Positions 1 through 5,697 of a DNA stretch of 12,253 bases are shown here, in pieces. The DNA comes from Candidatus Martarchaeota archaeon. GTDB lineage: Archaea > Micrarchaeota > Micrarchaeia > Micrarchaeales > CABMGC01. The position numbers were made by a program, and so were the translations under genes. The stretch spans positions 1 to 12,253 of the forward strand of contig JAMCSO010000004.1 in NCBI GenBank assembly GCA_023379075.1, written 5' to 3'. The notes under the pieces are model-generated. The model had not been told where the DNA came from and made no database searches. It was given only the letters and a program-made list of their open reading frames with translations. How positions within the stretch are numbered: the first letter of the stretch is position 1; every line of letters begins with the position of its first letter.

Positions 1-15
1 GATAATCTGGAAGAT

Positions 16-1458
16 GTGAAAAATGAGGACGAAAAGGGAATAACCGTAAAAAAGTCAGAAAACTTCTCAGAGTGGTACACACAGGCAATAATAAAGTCTG
101 GCTTCGCAGACTACAGCGATGTTTCCGGAATAATAATCCTAAAGCCGGATGCATATTTCGTCTGGCAATCAATAACCAATGTGGTTGATGCAGAGCTGAA
201 GAGAGATGGTGTTGAGGACGTCTACTTTCCAATATTCATACCTGAGAGATTCCTAAACAAAGAGAAGGAGCATGTAGAGGGGTTTAGCCCAGAGGTTGCA
301 TGGGTCACAGAAGCAGGAAATTCGAAACTGTCTGAGAGGTTGGCAGTAAGGCCTACCTCAGAGACAATAATGTATCCAAGCTATTCCAAATGGATAAGAT
401 CCTGGAGGGATCTTCCGTTAAGATACAATCAATGGAATAATGTCGTGAGATGGGAATTCAAGCATCCAACTCCTTTCATAAGGAGCAGGGAATTCCTATG
501 GAATGAGGGTCATACAGTATATGCAACAAGCGAGGAAGCAGATAAGGAAAGGGATTTCATACTAAACCTTTATCTGAAAACACTGAAGGATCACCTAGCG
601 CTTCCCGGAATCCCAGGCCAGAAAACGGACAAGGAGAAGTTTGCAGGCGGAGTCAACAGCTACAGCATAGAGCACATACTGCCTGACGGATGGGCGATAC
701 AAGGGCCAGACTTTCACTCCGATGGCCAGAACTTTGCAAAAGCATTCGATATAAAATTCCTTGACAAGGATGGTAAAATGGAGTATGCATGGCAGAACAC
801 ATATGCCATAACTACCAGAATGCTTGGGGTCATGGTAGCAATGCATGGTGACGACAAGGGATTGATAATACCTCCAAGAGTTGCAAGAATACAGGTAATA
901 ATAGTACCAATAACAAAGAAGGATAACTTTGCAAAGGTTAAGGAAGCATGCGAGAATGCCTTGGGGGTTCTAGACAAGCAGAGAGCAAGGATTGACTACA
1001 GGGAAGGATATTCTCCAGGATATAAATTCAATGAGTGGGAACTGAAGGGAGTACCTCTAAGAATAGAGGTCGGGTCCAGGGAAGCAGAGAAGAATACTGC
1101 GGTCCTGGTGAGGAGAGATACCGGGGAGAAGATAGAAGTAGCTCTCTCAGATCTGGCTGCAAAGGTTGCAGAGACTCTCGATTCAATCCAGCATGACCTT
1201 TATAAGAAGGCTGAAGAGATGATGAATGCAAGCATACATACAGCTACAGATTATGAAGAGATGAAGAAGATTCTCGAAAGCAGCAAGGGCATGATACACG
1301 CCCCATGGTGTGGCGATATCAACTGCGAGAATAAGATCAAGGAAGAGACAGGAGCTAAGATAACAAATATGCCATTTGATCAGGGAGAAAAAGGGGAGAA
1401 GTGCATATATTGCAAGAGAAAGGCGAAAGCAATGGCCAATTTCGCAAGATCTTACTGA
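16..1458 (+). CDS. proS: Prolyl-tRNA synthetase, archaeal/eukaryotic type
   Basis: Class II aminoacyl-tRNA synthetase that attaches proline to tRNA-Pro in the cytoplasm. The 480-residue length and domain order match the short archaeal/eukaryotic-type ProRS, which lacks the bacterial editing insert. Visible landmarks are the NFSEWY N-terminus (residues 16-21), RPTSE (112-116), motif 2 beginning RWE at 145 with the R156-S-R-E-F segment, motif 3 in HGDDKGLIIPPR (277-288), an anticodon-binding domain from about 293, and a C-terminal zinc domain with all four cysteines (432, 437, 463, 466). It ends in SY, close to the terminal tyrosine typical of this class. The start used is GTG at 16, which gives the N-terminal length expected for the family. 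However, the frame has no stop between base 1 and 16, so a longer start outside the window cannot be excluded. It converges on the transporter gene with a 3-nt gap. Confidence 0.96.
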   Translation: MKNEDEKGITVKKSENFSEWYTQAIIKSGFADYSDVSGIIILKPDAYFVWQSITNVVDAELKRDGVEDVYFPIFIPERFLNKEKEHVEGFSPEVAWVTEAGNSKLSERLAVRPTSETIMYPSYSKWIRSWRDLPLRYNQWNNVVRWEFKHPTPFIRSREFLWNEGHTVYATSEEADKERDFILNLYLKTLKDHLALPGIPGQKTDKEKFAGGVNSYSIEHILPDGWAIQGPDFHSDGQNFAKAFDIKFLDKDGKMEYAWQNTYAITTRMLGVMVAMHGDDKGLIIPPRVARIQVIIVPITKKDNFAKVKEACENALGVLDKQRARIDYREGYSPGYKFNEWELKGVPLRIEVGSREAEKNTAVLVRRDTGEKIEVALSDLAAKVAETLDSIQHDLYKKAEEMMNASIHTATDYEEMKKILESSKGMIHAPWCGDINCENKIKEETGAKITNMPFDQGEKGEKCIYCKRKAKAMANFARSY

Positions 1459-1461
1459 TCT

Positions 1462-2328
1462 TTAGACTGAGAGAAAGACAAGCCCGACAACAACCATCAC
1501 TATTCCCACTTTTTGGCTTCTTCTCAGGCTATCTCCAAATATCAGGAATGCGATAAGCATTGTTACAAGTGGAGAAGCGCCGCTTATGGGCGCAACAACA
1601 GCTGCATAATTGTATGTCACACCAAGATTGTAAAAGATTGTACCTCCAAGCCCGAGCAGGCCTGCGGTGAGCAGAAGGGGAAGGTCCTTCTTCCTGATTG
1701 CCATCCCTACTTTCTTGTATCTCATGTATACGAACAAGCATAGCGAGATCGGCAATCCGACAAGGACGGTGGCTGCAGGCCACCCTATCTCCTTAGTGAG
1801 TATTGTGATAAAAAAGAAGTAGACTCCAAAAGAGAGCGCTGCAATGAATCCATATCCTATCCCAGTTCCCAGTGCTGCTTTCTTTCTAAATACTTCTTTT
1901 GCATTGAATGAGACAAGCATAGTGCCAATCACTATAAGAATAATATCAAAGAGCTGTACGTGCGTTATGGACTCCCCCAAAAAGAGAAAGCCGAGTGTTG
2001 CCGTAATGGCCCCCCATGTTCCCCCAATTGTCGCTATAACAGAGACATCGCCTATTTCCATTCCTTTGGTGAAAGCAAGAAGCCCTCCTGCAGCTACCGG
2101 TCCTATTATAATTATCAGCAAGATGGAAGGAATTGAAAGAGAGCCATAAATCAAAAAGAATACTATTGCCGGAAGGGTAAATATCGGAGCAGCAATCCAG
2201 AAAGAGGCTTTCAACGGTCCTATCTTTCTTGAAGCTACAGATACAAGAATATCCTGCACTCCAAAGCAGATCAAGGAAAGGATTCCAAAAAGTATTCCGG
2301 CAAGAAGATTCAGTTTAACACCAAACAT
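1462..2328 (-). CDS. EamA/DMT-superfamily membrane transporter
   Basis: Predicted integral membrane carrier of the drug/metabolite transporter superfamily; the substrate cannot be read from sequence. The protein of about 288 residues is almost entirely hydrophobic helices, about ten, arranged as two EamA halves. The first half has a loop with Lys/Arg after helix 1 and a long helix-rich segment to about residue 145. The second begins after the charged KEVFRKK stretch and ends with the segment PISGASPLVTMLIAFLIFGD, a pattern typical of the fourth helix of an EamA repeat. I chose the ATG at 2328. The frame can also start at a TTG at 2346, six codons earlier, with no better ribosome site. No clear TATA box sits at the right distance, and the gene lies 34 nt downstream of the C/D sRNA candidate, so it may be read from the upstream minus-strand promoter. 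Confidence 0.88.
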   Translation of the reverse strand: MFGVKLNLLAGILFGILSLICFGVQDILVSVASRKIGPLKASFWIAAPIFTLPAIVFFLIYGSLSIPSILLIIIIGPVAAGGLLAFTKGMEIGDVSVIATIGGTWGAITATLGFLFLGESITHVQLFDIILIVIGTMLVSFNAKEVFRKKAALGTGIGYGFIAALSFGVYFFFITILTKEIGWPAATVLVGLPISLCLFVYMRYKKVGMAIRKKDLPLLLTAGLLGLGGTIFYNLGVTYNYAAVVAPISGASPLVTMLIAFLIFGDSLRRSQKVGIVMVVVGLVFLSV

Positions 2329-2361
2329 CAATATTAAAAGCAGCAAGAAGCCCAGTTAATG

Positions 2362-2419
2362 GGATTCATCAGCGACTAGATATCATCACTAATCAGAAAT
2401 ACCTCGTCTCATCACATCC
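2362..2419 (-). ncRNA. C/D box sRNA candidate (2'-O-methylation guide)
   Basis: On the minus strand the order is: C box GTGATGA (2415-2409), 12-nt guide GACGAGGTATTT (2408-2397), D' box CTGA (2396-2393), 3-nt spacer, C' box GTGATGA (2389-2383), 10-nt guide TATCTAGTCG (2382-2373), D box CTGA (2372-2369). All four boxes are perfect consensus and the spacings are those of archaeal C/D sRNAs, which assemble with L7Ae, Nop5 and fibrillarin. GGAT (2419-2416) and ATCC (2365-2362) can form a short terminal stem, offset 3 nt from the D box. A TATA-like TTTAAT lies about 33 nt before the C box. The stretch between the 56-residue gene and the transporter holds no ORF. Target assignment is uncertain; see findings. 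Confidence 0.72.
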
Positions 2420-2425
2420 GAGATG

Positions 2426-2441
2426 GTGCGGAACTCCGCAC
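2426..2441 (-). terminator. GC-rich hairpin after the 56-residue gene
   Basis: GTGCGGAACTCCGCAC is a near-perfect inverted repeat: a 6-bp stem with a 4-nt loop, extendable to 7 bp. It begins 11 nt after the stop of the minus-strand small gene and ends 10 nt before the C box of the sRNA candidate. No T-run follows, so it is not a classical intrinsic terminator. It could be an mRNA 3'-end structure or a processing signal separating the mRNA from the sRNA. The stem is seen directly; the role is a guess. Confidence 0.4.
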
Positions 2442-2452
2442 TCTGGATTAAA

Positions 2453-2623
2453 TCACTCCGATTCCGAACTCTCGCTTTCATCTACAAACTTTTTGATCTC
2501 ATCAAGGTTCTCCAGGATCAGGCGAGCTTTTCCCAATCCAAAGGTGAATGGGCGCTGGTCGTTCTCATCCTTCATGAGGCTTACTGTCTTATGTCCTTTA
2601 TACTCGCCAAATTTCACAGGCAT
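2453..2623 (-). CDS. Small acidic-tailed protein, unknown function
   Basis: A 56-residue soluble protein that I do not recognise by name. It has a compact N-terminal part (MPVKFGEYKGHKTVSL), a central PFTFGLGKARLILENLDEI segment that looks like a conserved strand-turn-helix, and a disordered acidic tail ESESSESE. The body has the look of a small conserved archaeal domain rather than chance translation. The start at 2623 is supported by GGAAGTGAT (2636-2628) four bases upstream, close to the full anti-Shine-Dalgarno complement GGAGGTGAT. An ATG five codons earlier (2638) is in frame but lies only about 19 nt from the TATA box. The gene has its own TATA box and is followed by a hairpin and the C/D sRNA candidate on the same strand. 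Confidence 0.75.
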   Translation of the reverse strand: MPVKFGEYKGHKTVSLMKDENDQRPFTFGLGKARLILENLDEIKKFVDESESSESE

Positions 2624-2651
2624 TCTAATCACTTCCATAATAATTAAAGAG

Positions 2652-2662
2652 TAAATTATATA
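2652..2662 (-). promoter_or_regulatory. TATA box for the 56-residue gene and sRNA region
   Basis: TATATAATTTA on the minus strand, centred about 34 nt before the chosen ATG. It leaves room for a very short leader that carries the GGAAGTGAT ribosome site. It is the only clear TATA box between the 315-residue gene and the transporter, so it may serve the small gene, the sRNA and possibly the transporter. Confidence 0.5.
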
Positions 2663-2681
2663 GATTTAGTGGGTTGGAGAG

Positions 2682-3629
2682 TCATTGTCCTTTTGCACTT
2701 TCCTGATATATCGTAAGTACGTATCCTGCTACGGCCTCATCTGGCTTTATTGACAAGGCGCTTATGACTTTAATAAGCAGATCGAGAGTTGGCTGCTTTC
2801 CAGCCGAGGTTATCAGATAAATTGATGGGACATAGACAATGCTGGTTGCCTTGCCATATTCCATGCCTTTAATATGGTTAAGCATATCTTCATCCAGAAT
2901 TATGCCAACAGACTTGACTATGTCTGATAGTCCTTTGATGATTTCGTCGCCTTCTCCAGTGTCCCTTCCCGTGAATATTAGCACACCCAATGCAGACAGA
3001 TAAGGTACAGCCCTTTCTATATTCGCGATGATGTACCTGTCCTCGAATGTCCTCTGGAGCTCAAAGAAGAGAATCTTGGAGATAAGTGAAGAGAGCCTGT
3101 TTATCGGCCCGCTGAATTTAATAACCAAATCTTCTTCAGCCGCATTATTGACTTTGCCTCCCTCATGTTCAAGAAACTCAGAGTAAATGTCGAGGACATG
3201 CCTTGCGCTTTGAATATCAGATATCATTCCAAGTGATGAGACCACATCAATTATCATCTGTGGTGTAGGCTCTTTCTCAACAAGCTTTATGAAATATATC
3301 GCAGGAATGCATACAAAATTATTCTTAAGATTCAAGGATGCTACAAATTTAAGAAGCCTTTTGTTAGGCGAGACTCCTATTGCATTTATCAATCTTTCAA
3401 CGTTCTCAGTGCTGATCTCCTTGCTTGCGAACGCCAGAACAACAACGGCTGCAATGTATGGAGCCATTCTTCTTTCCAGAATGCCACCCGCAAACTTCAT
3501 GCCAATCTTTTCTATAATTCCTGCTTTCTGTATTGCTCCGTTTATCTCTCTTGCGAGCATGTATGCCATGAACTTTGATGATGATACTATTGTCTCACTA
3601 AATGAACTTTTCCATTTCGAGACTGTCAT
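2682..3629 (-). CDS. Repeat protein with four P1/aL12-stalk-like helical units
   Basis: Function unknown; soluble, 315 residues, mostly helical. By eye it contains four related units: residues 57-103 (PYIAAVVVLAFASKEISTEN...), 107-153 (CIPAIYFIKLVEKEPTPQ...), 209-258 (PYLSALGVLIFTGRDTG...) and 266-311 (YVPSIYLITSAGKQPTLD...). Units 1 and 3 match best, and units 2 and 4 match best, so the protein looks like a duplication of a two-unit block, each half preceded by a charged helical stretch (1-56 and 156-208). Unit 1 closely resembles the N-terminal domain of the ribosomal stalk protein P1/aL12 (Y-I-x-A, then A-x-K-E-I-x-x-E-N, then A-x-G-V). The hinge and acidic tail of P1 are absent. The start is ATG 3629; a TATA-like TTATAATTTTTAA lies about 40 nt upstream at 3662-3674. 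No signal peptide. The P1 relationship is inference from pattern. Confidence 0.8.
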   Translation of the reverse strand: MTVSKWKSSFSETIVSSSKFMAYMLAREINGAIQKAGIIEKIGMKFAGGILERRMAPYIAAVVVLAFASKEISTENVERLINAIGVSPNKRLLKFVASLNLKNNFVCIPAIYFIKLVEKEPTPQMIIDVVSSLGMISDIQSARHVLDIYSEFLEHEGGKVNNAAEEDLVIKFSGPINRLSSLISKILFFELQRTFEDRYIIANIERAVPYLSALGVLIFTGRDTGEGDEIIKGLSDIVKSVGIILDEDMLNHIKGMEYGKATSIVYVPSIYLITSAGKQPTLDLLIKVISALSIKPDEAVAGYVLTIYQESAKGQ

Positions 3630-3766
3630 ATCCGTTACATTGCTCTGCGTAATTCTCCCTAATTAAAAATTATAACTTAAGCATTCTAATAACTTTTGCT
3701 TCATTAGAGTGCCAACAACTTATCGAAAAACATAATAAAAGATAATTCCACCCAATTAGTGATCGC

Positions 3767-3919
3767 ATGTACTTACTTTTAGCGGCAGCAGGAATCTATG
3801 TGATAATAGATGGAATATTGAGCATAGCATCAAGGAAGAATTATCATAGCAGACTTTACGAAGCTGGTAGGATTGTCAGAGTAATCGCAGGAATCATAGT
3901 GATTGCATATGCACTCTAA
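3767..3919 (+). CDS. 50-residue small membrane protein, unknown
   Basis: A short gene encoding MYLLLAAAGIYVIIDGILSI at the N-terminus, a polar middle (SRKNYHSRLYEAGRIVR) and a second hydrophobic segment (VIAGIIVIAYAL) at the end. This gives two membrane helices with a positively charged loop. A two-helix hairpin with an acidic residue inside the first helix (D15) and a G-R-x-V-R before the second is a sensible small membrane protein fold, but I cannot name a family. GTGAT (3759-3763) sits three bases before the ATG, the same ribosome-site geometry as rpo7, spt4 and the 8787 gene. An AT-rich element (ATAATAAAAGATAA, 3732-3745) upstream could be its TATA box. Divergent from the 315-residue gene. 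Confidence 0.68.
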   Translation: MYLLLAAAGIYVIIDGILSIASRKNYHSRLYEAGRIVRVIAGIIVIAYAL

Positions 3920-4281
3920 GCCACTCTATGGCTGAATTGATCTCAACTATGCAAGCCAGCACCCCACCCAACCATTTCCCAGACAATGGCGTTACAGACC
4001 TCCCCTTCAACTGCTGCAAAATTCCTTCTATTGATCTACTCCCTCCCAGAAACATGAGCGCGTACTCTGTCAGACCTTCCTCTAATTGCTTCTCTTGTTG
4101 CACTAAGTAGCGAATGTTCAACTACCACATTGTTTTCTCTCAAATATCTGGCCTTTTTGCGTACAGAGACAATCAATGCATGATCACTACTTGTGTAGAT
4201 CTCAACCACCCACAAACGGCCATAATCCTCACTGTTAGATTTATCTGCAATTCTTAACGCTGTGAGCGGGAAATCCCACAT
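3894..4281 (-). pseudogene. Possible broken or frameshifted gene (two overlapping frames)
   Basis: Two minus-strand frames overlap here. The upstream one (4281-4036, 81 residues, starts ATG) has a protein-like stretch with residues such as EDYGRLWVVEIYTSSDHALI, then ends in an arginine-rich tail. The downstream one (4121-3894, 75 residues, starts TTG) reads EKQLEEGLTEYALMFLGGSR and continues as a plausible helical C-terminus. Joined by a -1 or +1 shift around 4060-4120 they would make one protein of about 125-130 residues. I do not recognise it. Codons such as CGC, CGT and AGT are commoner here than in neighbouring genes, which favour AGA/AGG and AGC. That, with the neighbouring insertion-element remnant, makes decayed foreign DNA plausible. 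It may equally be non-coding. The last 26 nt overlap the 3' end of the 50-residue gene on the other strand. Confidence 0.3.
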
Positions 4282-4310
4282 GCTTCAGTGGTGTGACGAA
4301 AGCGAACCAC
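4268..4310 (+). repeat. Imperfect hairpin cluster, possible insertion-element end
   Basis: GGGAAATCCCACATGCTTCA followed by GTGGTGTGACGAAAGCGAACCAC can fold as GGG/CCC, CCAC/GTGG (4276-4279 with 4288-4291) or GTGGT/ACCAC (4288-4292 with 4306-4310). Subterminal hairpins of this size mark the ends of IS200/IS605-type elements. It stands 53 nt before the tnpB-like start, where a left end would be expected. Structure seen; identity inferred. Confidence 0.3.
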
Positions 4311-4362
4311 AGATAAGTACATAACGATAAATTGAGATAAAAATAGAGGAAAAAGGAATGTA

Positions 4363-4410
4363 ATGGAACTGACGAGAGCCTACAGGTTCAGAATCTATCC
4401 CGATGCCACT
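4363..4410 (+). pseudogene. N-terminal remnant of tnpB-like (IS200/IS605) gene
   Basis: An ATG with a good ribosome site (GAGGAAAAAGGAATGTA just upstream) starts MELTRAYRFRIYPDA, which has the hallmark opening of TnpB/OrfB proteins (KxYKFRIYP). After about 15 codons the resemblance stops. The same frame runs on as unrelated residues into the antisense of the tRNA-Gln gene and stops at 4515, giving a 50-codon ORF in total. No RuvC motifs or zinc fingers remain. The best reading is the left end of a tnpB-type element cut off by a deletion whose breakpoint lies between about 4408 and the tRNA 3' end at 4454. TnpB is the RNA-guided nuclease associated with these transposons; this fragment cannot be functional as such. 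Confidence 0.45.
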
Positions 4411-4453
4411 ATCTATGAAGCAGTCTTTGTTTTGGTTATATCTTTAATGAACA

Positions 4454-4526
4454 TAGTCCCGGCCAGATTCGAACTGGCGTGTGTGGGTCCAAAGCCCACT
4501 ATCCTTGGCCGCTAGATGACGGGACT
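4454..4526 (-). tRNA. tRNA-Gln (anticodon TTG)
   Basis: The minus strand folds as a complete 73-nt cloverleaf: acceptor AGTCCCG/CGGGACT (7 perfect pairs) with discriminator A; D stem ATCT/GGAT with a 9-nt loop; anticodon stem GTGGG/CCCAC around loop CTTTGGA, anticodon TTG; 4-nt variable loop; T arm GCCAG-TTCGAAT-CTGGC. CCA is not encoded and there is no intron. The A1-U72 first pair is the archaeal tRNA-Gln feature recognised by the GatDE amidotransferase, consistent with Gln-tRNA made by transamidation. A palindromic TATA-like TAAATATTTA lies about 33 nt upstream. Confidence 0.97.
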
Positions 4527-4554
4527 ATTATCCATACTTATTAATTTGTTGCTC

Positions 4555-4564
4555 TAAATATTTA
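4555..4564 (-). promoter_or_regulatory. TATA box of the tRNA-Gln gene
   Basis: TAAATATTTA, a perfect palindrome in the 49-nt gap between the divergent tRNA-Gln and alaX genes. Its centre is about 33 nt before the mature tRNA 5' end, which would give a leader of about 7 nt. It is too close (16 nt) to the alaX ATG to be that gene's TATA box; an AT-rich stretch at 4535-4547 fits alaX better. Confidence 0.5.
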
Positions 4565-4575
4565 ACTGATGCGAT

Positions 4576-5292
4576 ATGTCAGAGAAGATCTACTGGAAGG
4601 ATCCATATATTAAAGAGTTTGATGCTAGAATTGAGAGATTAAGGGAAAACGAGCTTATCTTGGATAGGACAGCATTCTATCCAGGTGGCGGAGGCCAACC
4701 ATTTGATACGGGAAGGATAATAGCCGAAGGCAAAGAATATCATATAACAGAAGCGAGGAAGAGTGGGGACGATGTGATTCATATAGCATCATCAAATATT
4801 AATTCTGAGGAAGGTGCGGTTGTCAAGGGCTACATAGACTGGAGAAAGCGTTACTCATACATGCGCTATCATACTGCAATACACATAATAAGCGGTGTAA
4901 TAGAGAATGGCTACGCTGAGAGCTTCAGCAAAGGCGGCCAGATATACGAGGACAAGGCAAGAATCGATTGGGATATGCCGATGCTAAACAGGGAGTTGGC
5001 AGAAAAGATAATCTCTACCTCAAATTCAGTGGTTTCTGAAAGCCATCGTGTCTTAGCAAAGAATATACTGCGAGAGGAAGCGTTAAAAATTCCAAACCTT
5101 TCAAGAACAGAGCCGGGAAGGGAATTAATACAAAGGCTTGAGGAAGTGCGCATTGTAGAGATAGAAGGCTTTGATATGCAGGCAGATGGCGGCACTCATG
5201 TTTCAAACACCAAAGAAGTAGGTACAATCAAATTGTCAAAGTTTGAGAATAAGGGATCTCACAACAAGCGAATAGAGTTCGTTCTTGTATGA
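4576..5292 (+). CDS. alaX: AlaX-type alanyl-tRNA editing protein (AlaX-M like)
   Basis: Free-standing trans-editing enzyme that hydrolyses mischarged tRNA-Ala (Ser- or Gly-tRNA-Ala), related to the editing domain of AlaRS; cytoplasmic. The 238 residues start with an OB/barrel segment carrying the glycine-rich FYPGGGGQPFDTG (34-46), which separates AlaX-M/L from the short AlaX-S. The HxxxH zinc motif is RYHTAIHIISG (H99, H103) and the second motif is DGGTHVSNTKEVG (H208). The residue four before H208 is Asp204, where AlaRS and many AlaX proteins have a zinc-ligand Cys. This may be a tolerated subfamily variant or may change metal binding. The start is ATG 4576; an upstream ATG at 4569 is out of frame. 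Its stop abuts the stop of the convergent iscU-like gene with no gap. Confidence 0.93.
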   Translation: MSEKIYWKDPYIKEFDARIERLRENELILDRTAFYPGGGGQPFDTGRIIAEGKEYHITEARKSGDDVIHIASSNINSEEGAVVKGYIDWRKRYSYMRYHTAIHIISGVIENGYAESFSKGGQIYEDKARIDWDMPMLNRELAEKIISTSNSVVSESHRVLAKNILREEALKIPNLSRTEPGRELIQRLEEVRIVEIEGFDMQADGGTHVSNTKEVGTIKLSKFENKGSHNKRIEFVLV

Positions 5293-5697
5293 TCAGAGTT
5301 CCTTTGTCTTTGTATCTATCGGCTTATTCTCATATGCAAGGATCGCTTTCTTTATTGCTCGCATTGCAAGAGTTGCGCAGTGCATCCTTACAGGACCAGG
5401 GTCAATACTTATCATTTTAAGTACATCTTCCTTTCCCATTCTTTCAATATCTTCGATCTTCTTTCCCTTCAGATTCTCAGCCACTATATCAGCAGTCCCC
5501 ATCGCTATAACGCAGCCATTTCCTTCGAACTTTATCTCATCTATCTTGCCGTCACTTACCTTGAGATATACATCTATCTTGTCTCCACAGGAGATGTTCT
5601 CCTCATGGGTTGTTGCTTCGGATCCCTCTATCTTACCCTTGTTCTGGGGATGTTCATACCTATAAATAAGCTCTTCAGCATACATATCAAGTGACAT
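5293..5697 (-). CDS. iscU: IscU/SufU-like iron-sulfur cluster scaffold
   Basis: Scaffold on which [2Fe-2S] or [4Fe-4S] clusters are assembled before transfer to apoproteins; works with a cysteine desulfurase that is not in this window. The 134 residues match the family length. The three conserved cysteines are C37 in SCGDKIDV, C62 in GNGCVIAMGTADI and C107 in MHCATLA. The conserved Asp39 that labilises the cluster is also present. The middle region reads GNGCVIA-MGTAD rather than the commoner GCAIS-ASAS, so it belongs to a divergent, archaeal-type branch. The ATG overlaps the stop of the CoA-binding gene by one base (TAATG), which implies translational coupling. It is the last gene of the PAP2/CoA-binding/IscU operon. 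Confidence 0.92.
   Translation of the reverse strand: MSLDMYAEELIYRYEHPQNKGKIEGSEATTHEENISCGDKIDVYLKVSDGKIDEIKFEGNGCVIAMGTADIVAENLKGKKIEDIERMGKEDVLKMISIDPGPVRMHCATLAMRAIKKAILAYENKPIDTKTKEL

Noticed and set aside
14..19. ATG-TGA at the left edge as an upstream stop/start overlap
   Set aside because: The ATG is out of frame with proS and stops at once; it could only matter if an upstream gene ended here, which the window does not show.
1219..1225. ATGATGA resembling a C box inside proS
   Set aside because: No CTGA at guide spacing follows, and the codons are explained by proS.
595..1231. Minus-strand open frames inside proS
   Set aside because: Shadows of a fully conserved synthetase; no family features.
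2423..2647. Plus-strand 74-codon frame across the small gene and hairpin
   Set aside because: Opposite to a better supported minus-strand gene with ribosome site and TATA box.
3233..3239. GTGATGA on the plus strand, a possible second C/D sRNA
   Set aside because: No D or D' box at a sensible distance; it lies inside the 315-residue gene on the other strand.
3289..3666. Plus-strand open frame of 125 codons opposite the 315-residue gene
   Set aside because: Antisense shadow: the minus-strand frame has the repeat structure and coherent protein composition.
5285..5665. Plus-strand open frames opposite the iscU-like gene
   Set aside because: The minus strand shows a full conserved IscU-like protein with its cysteines; the plus frames are shadows.
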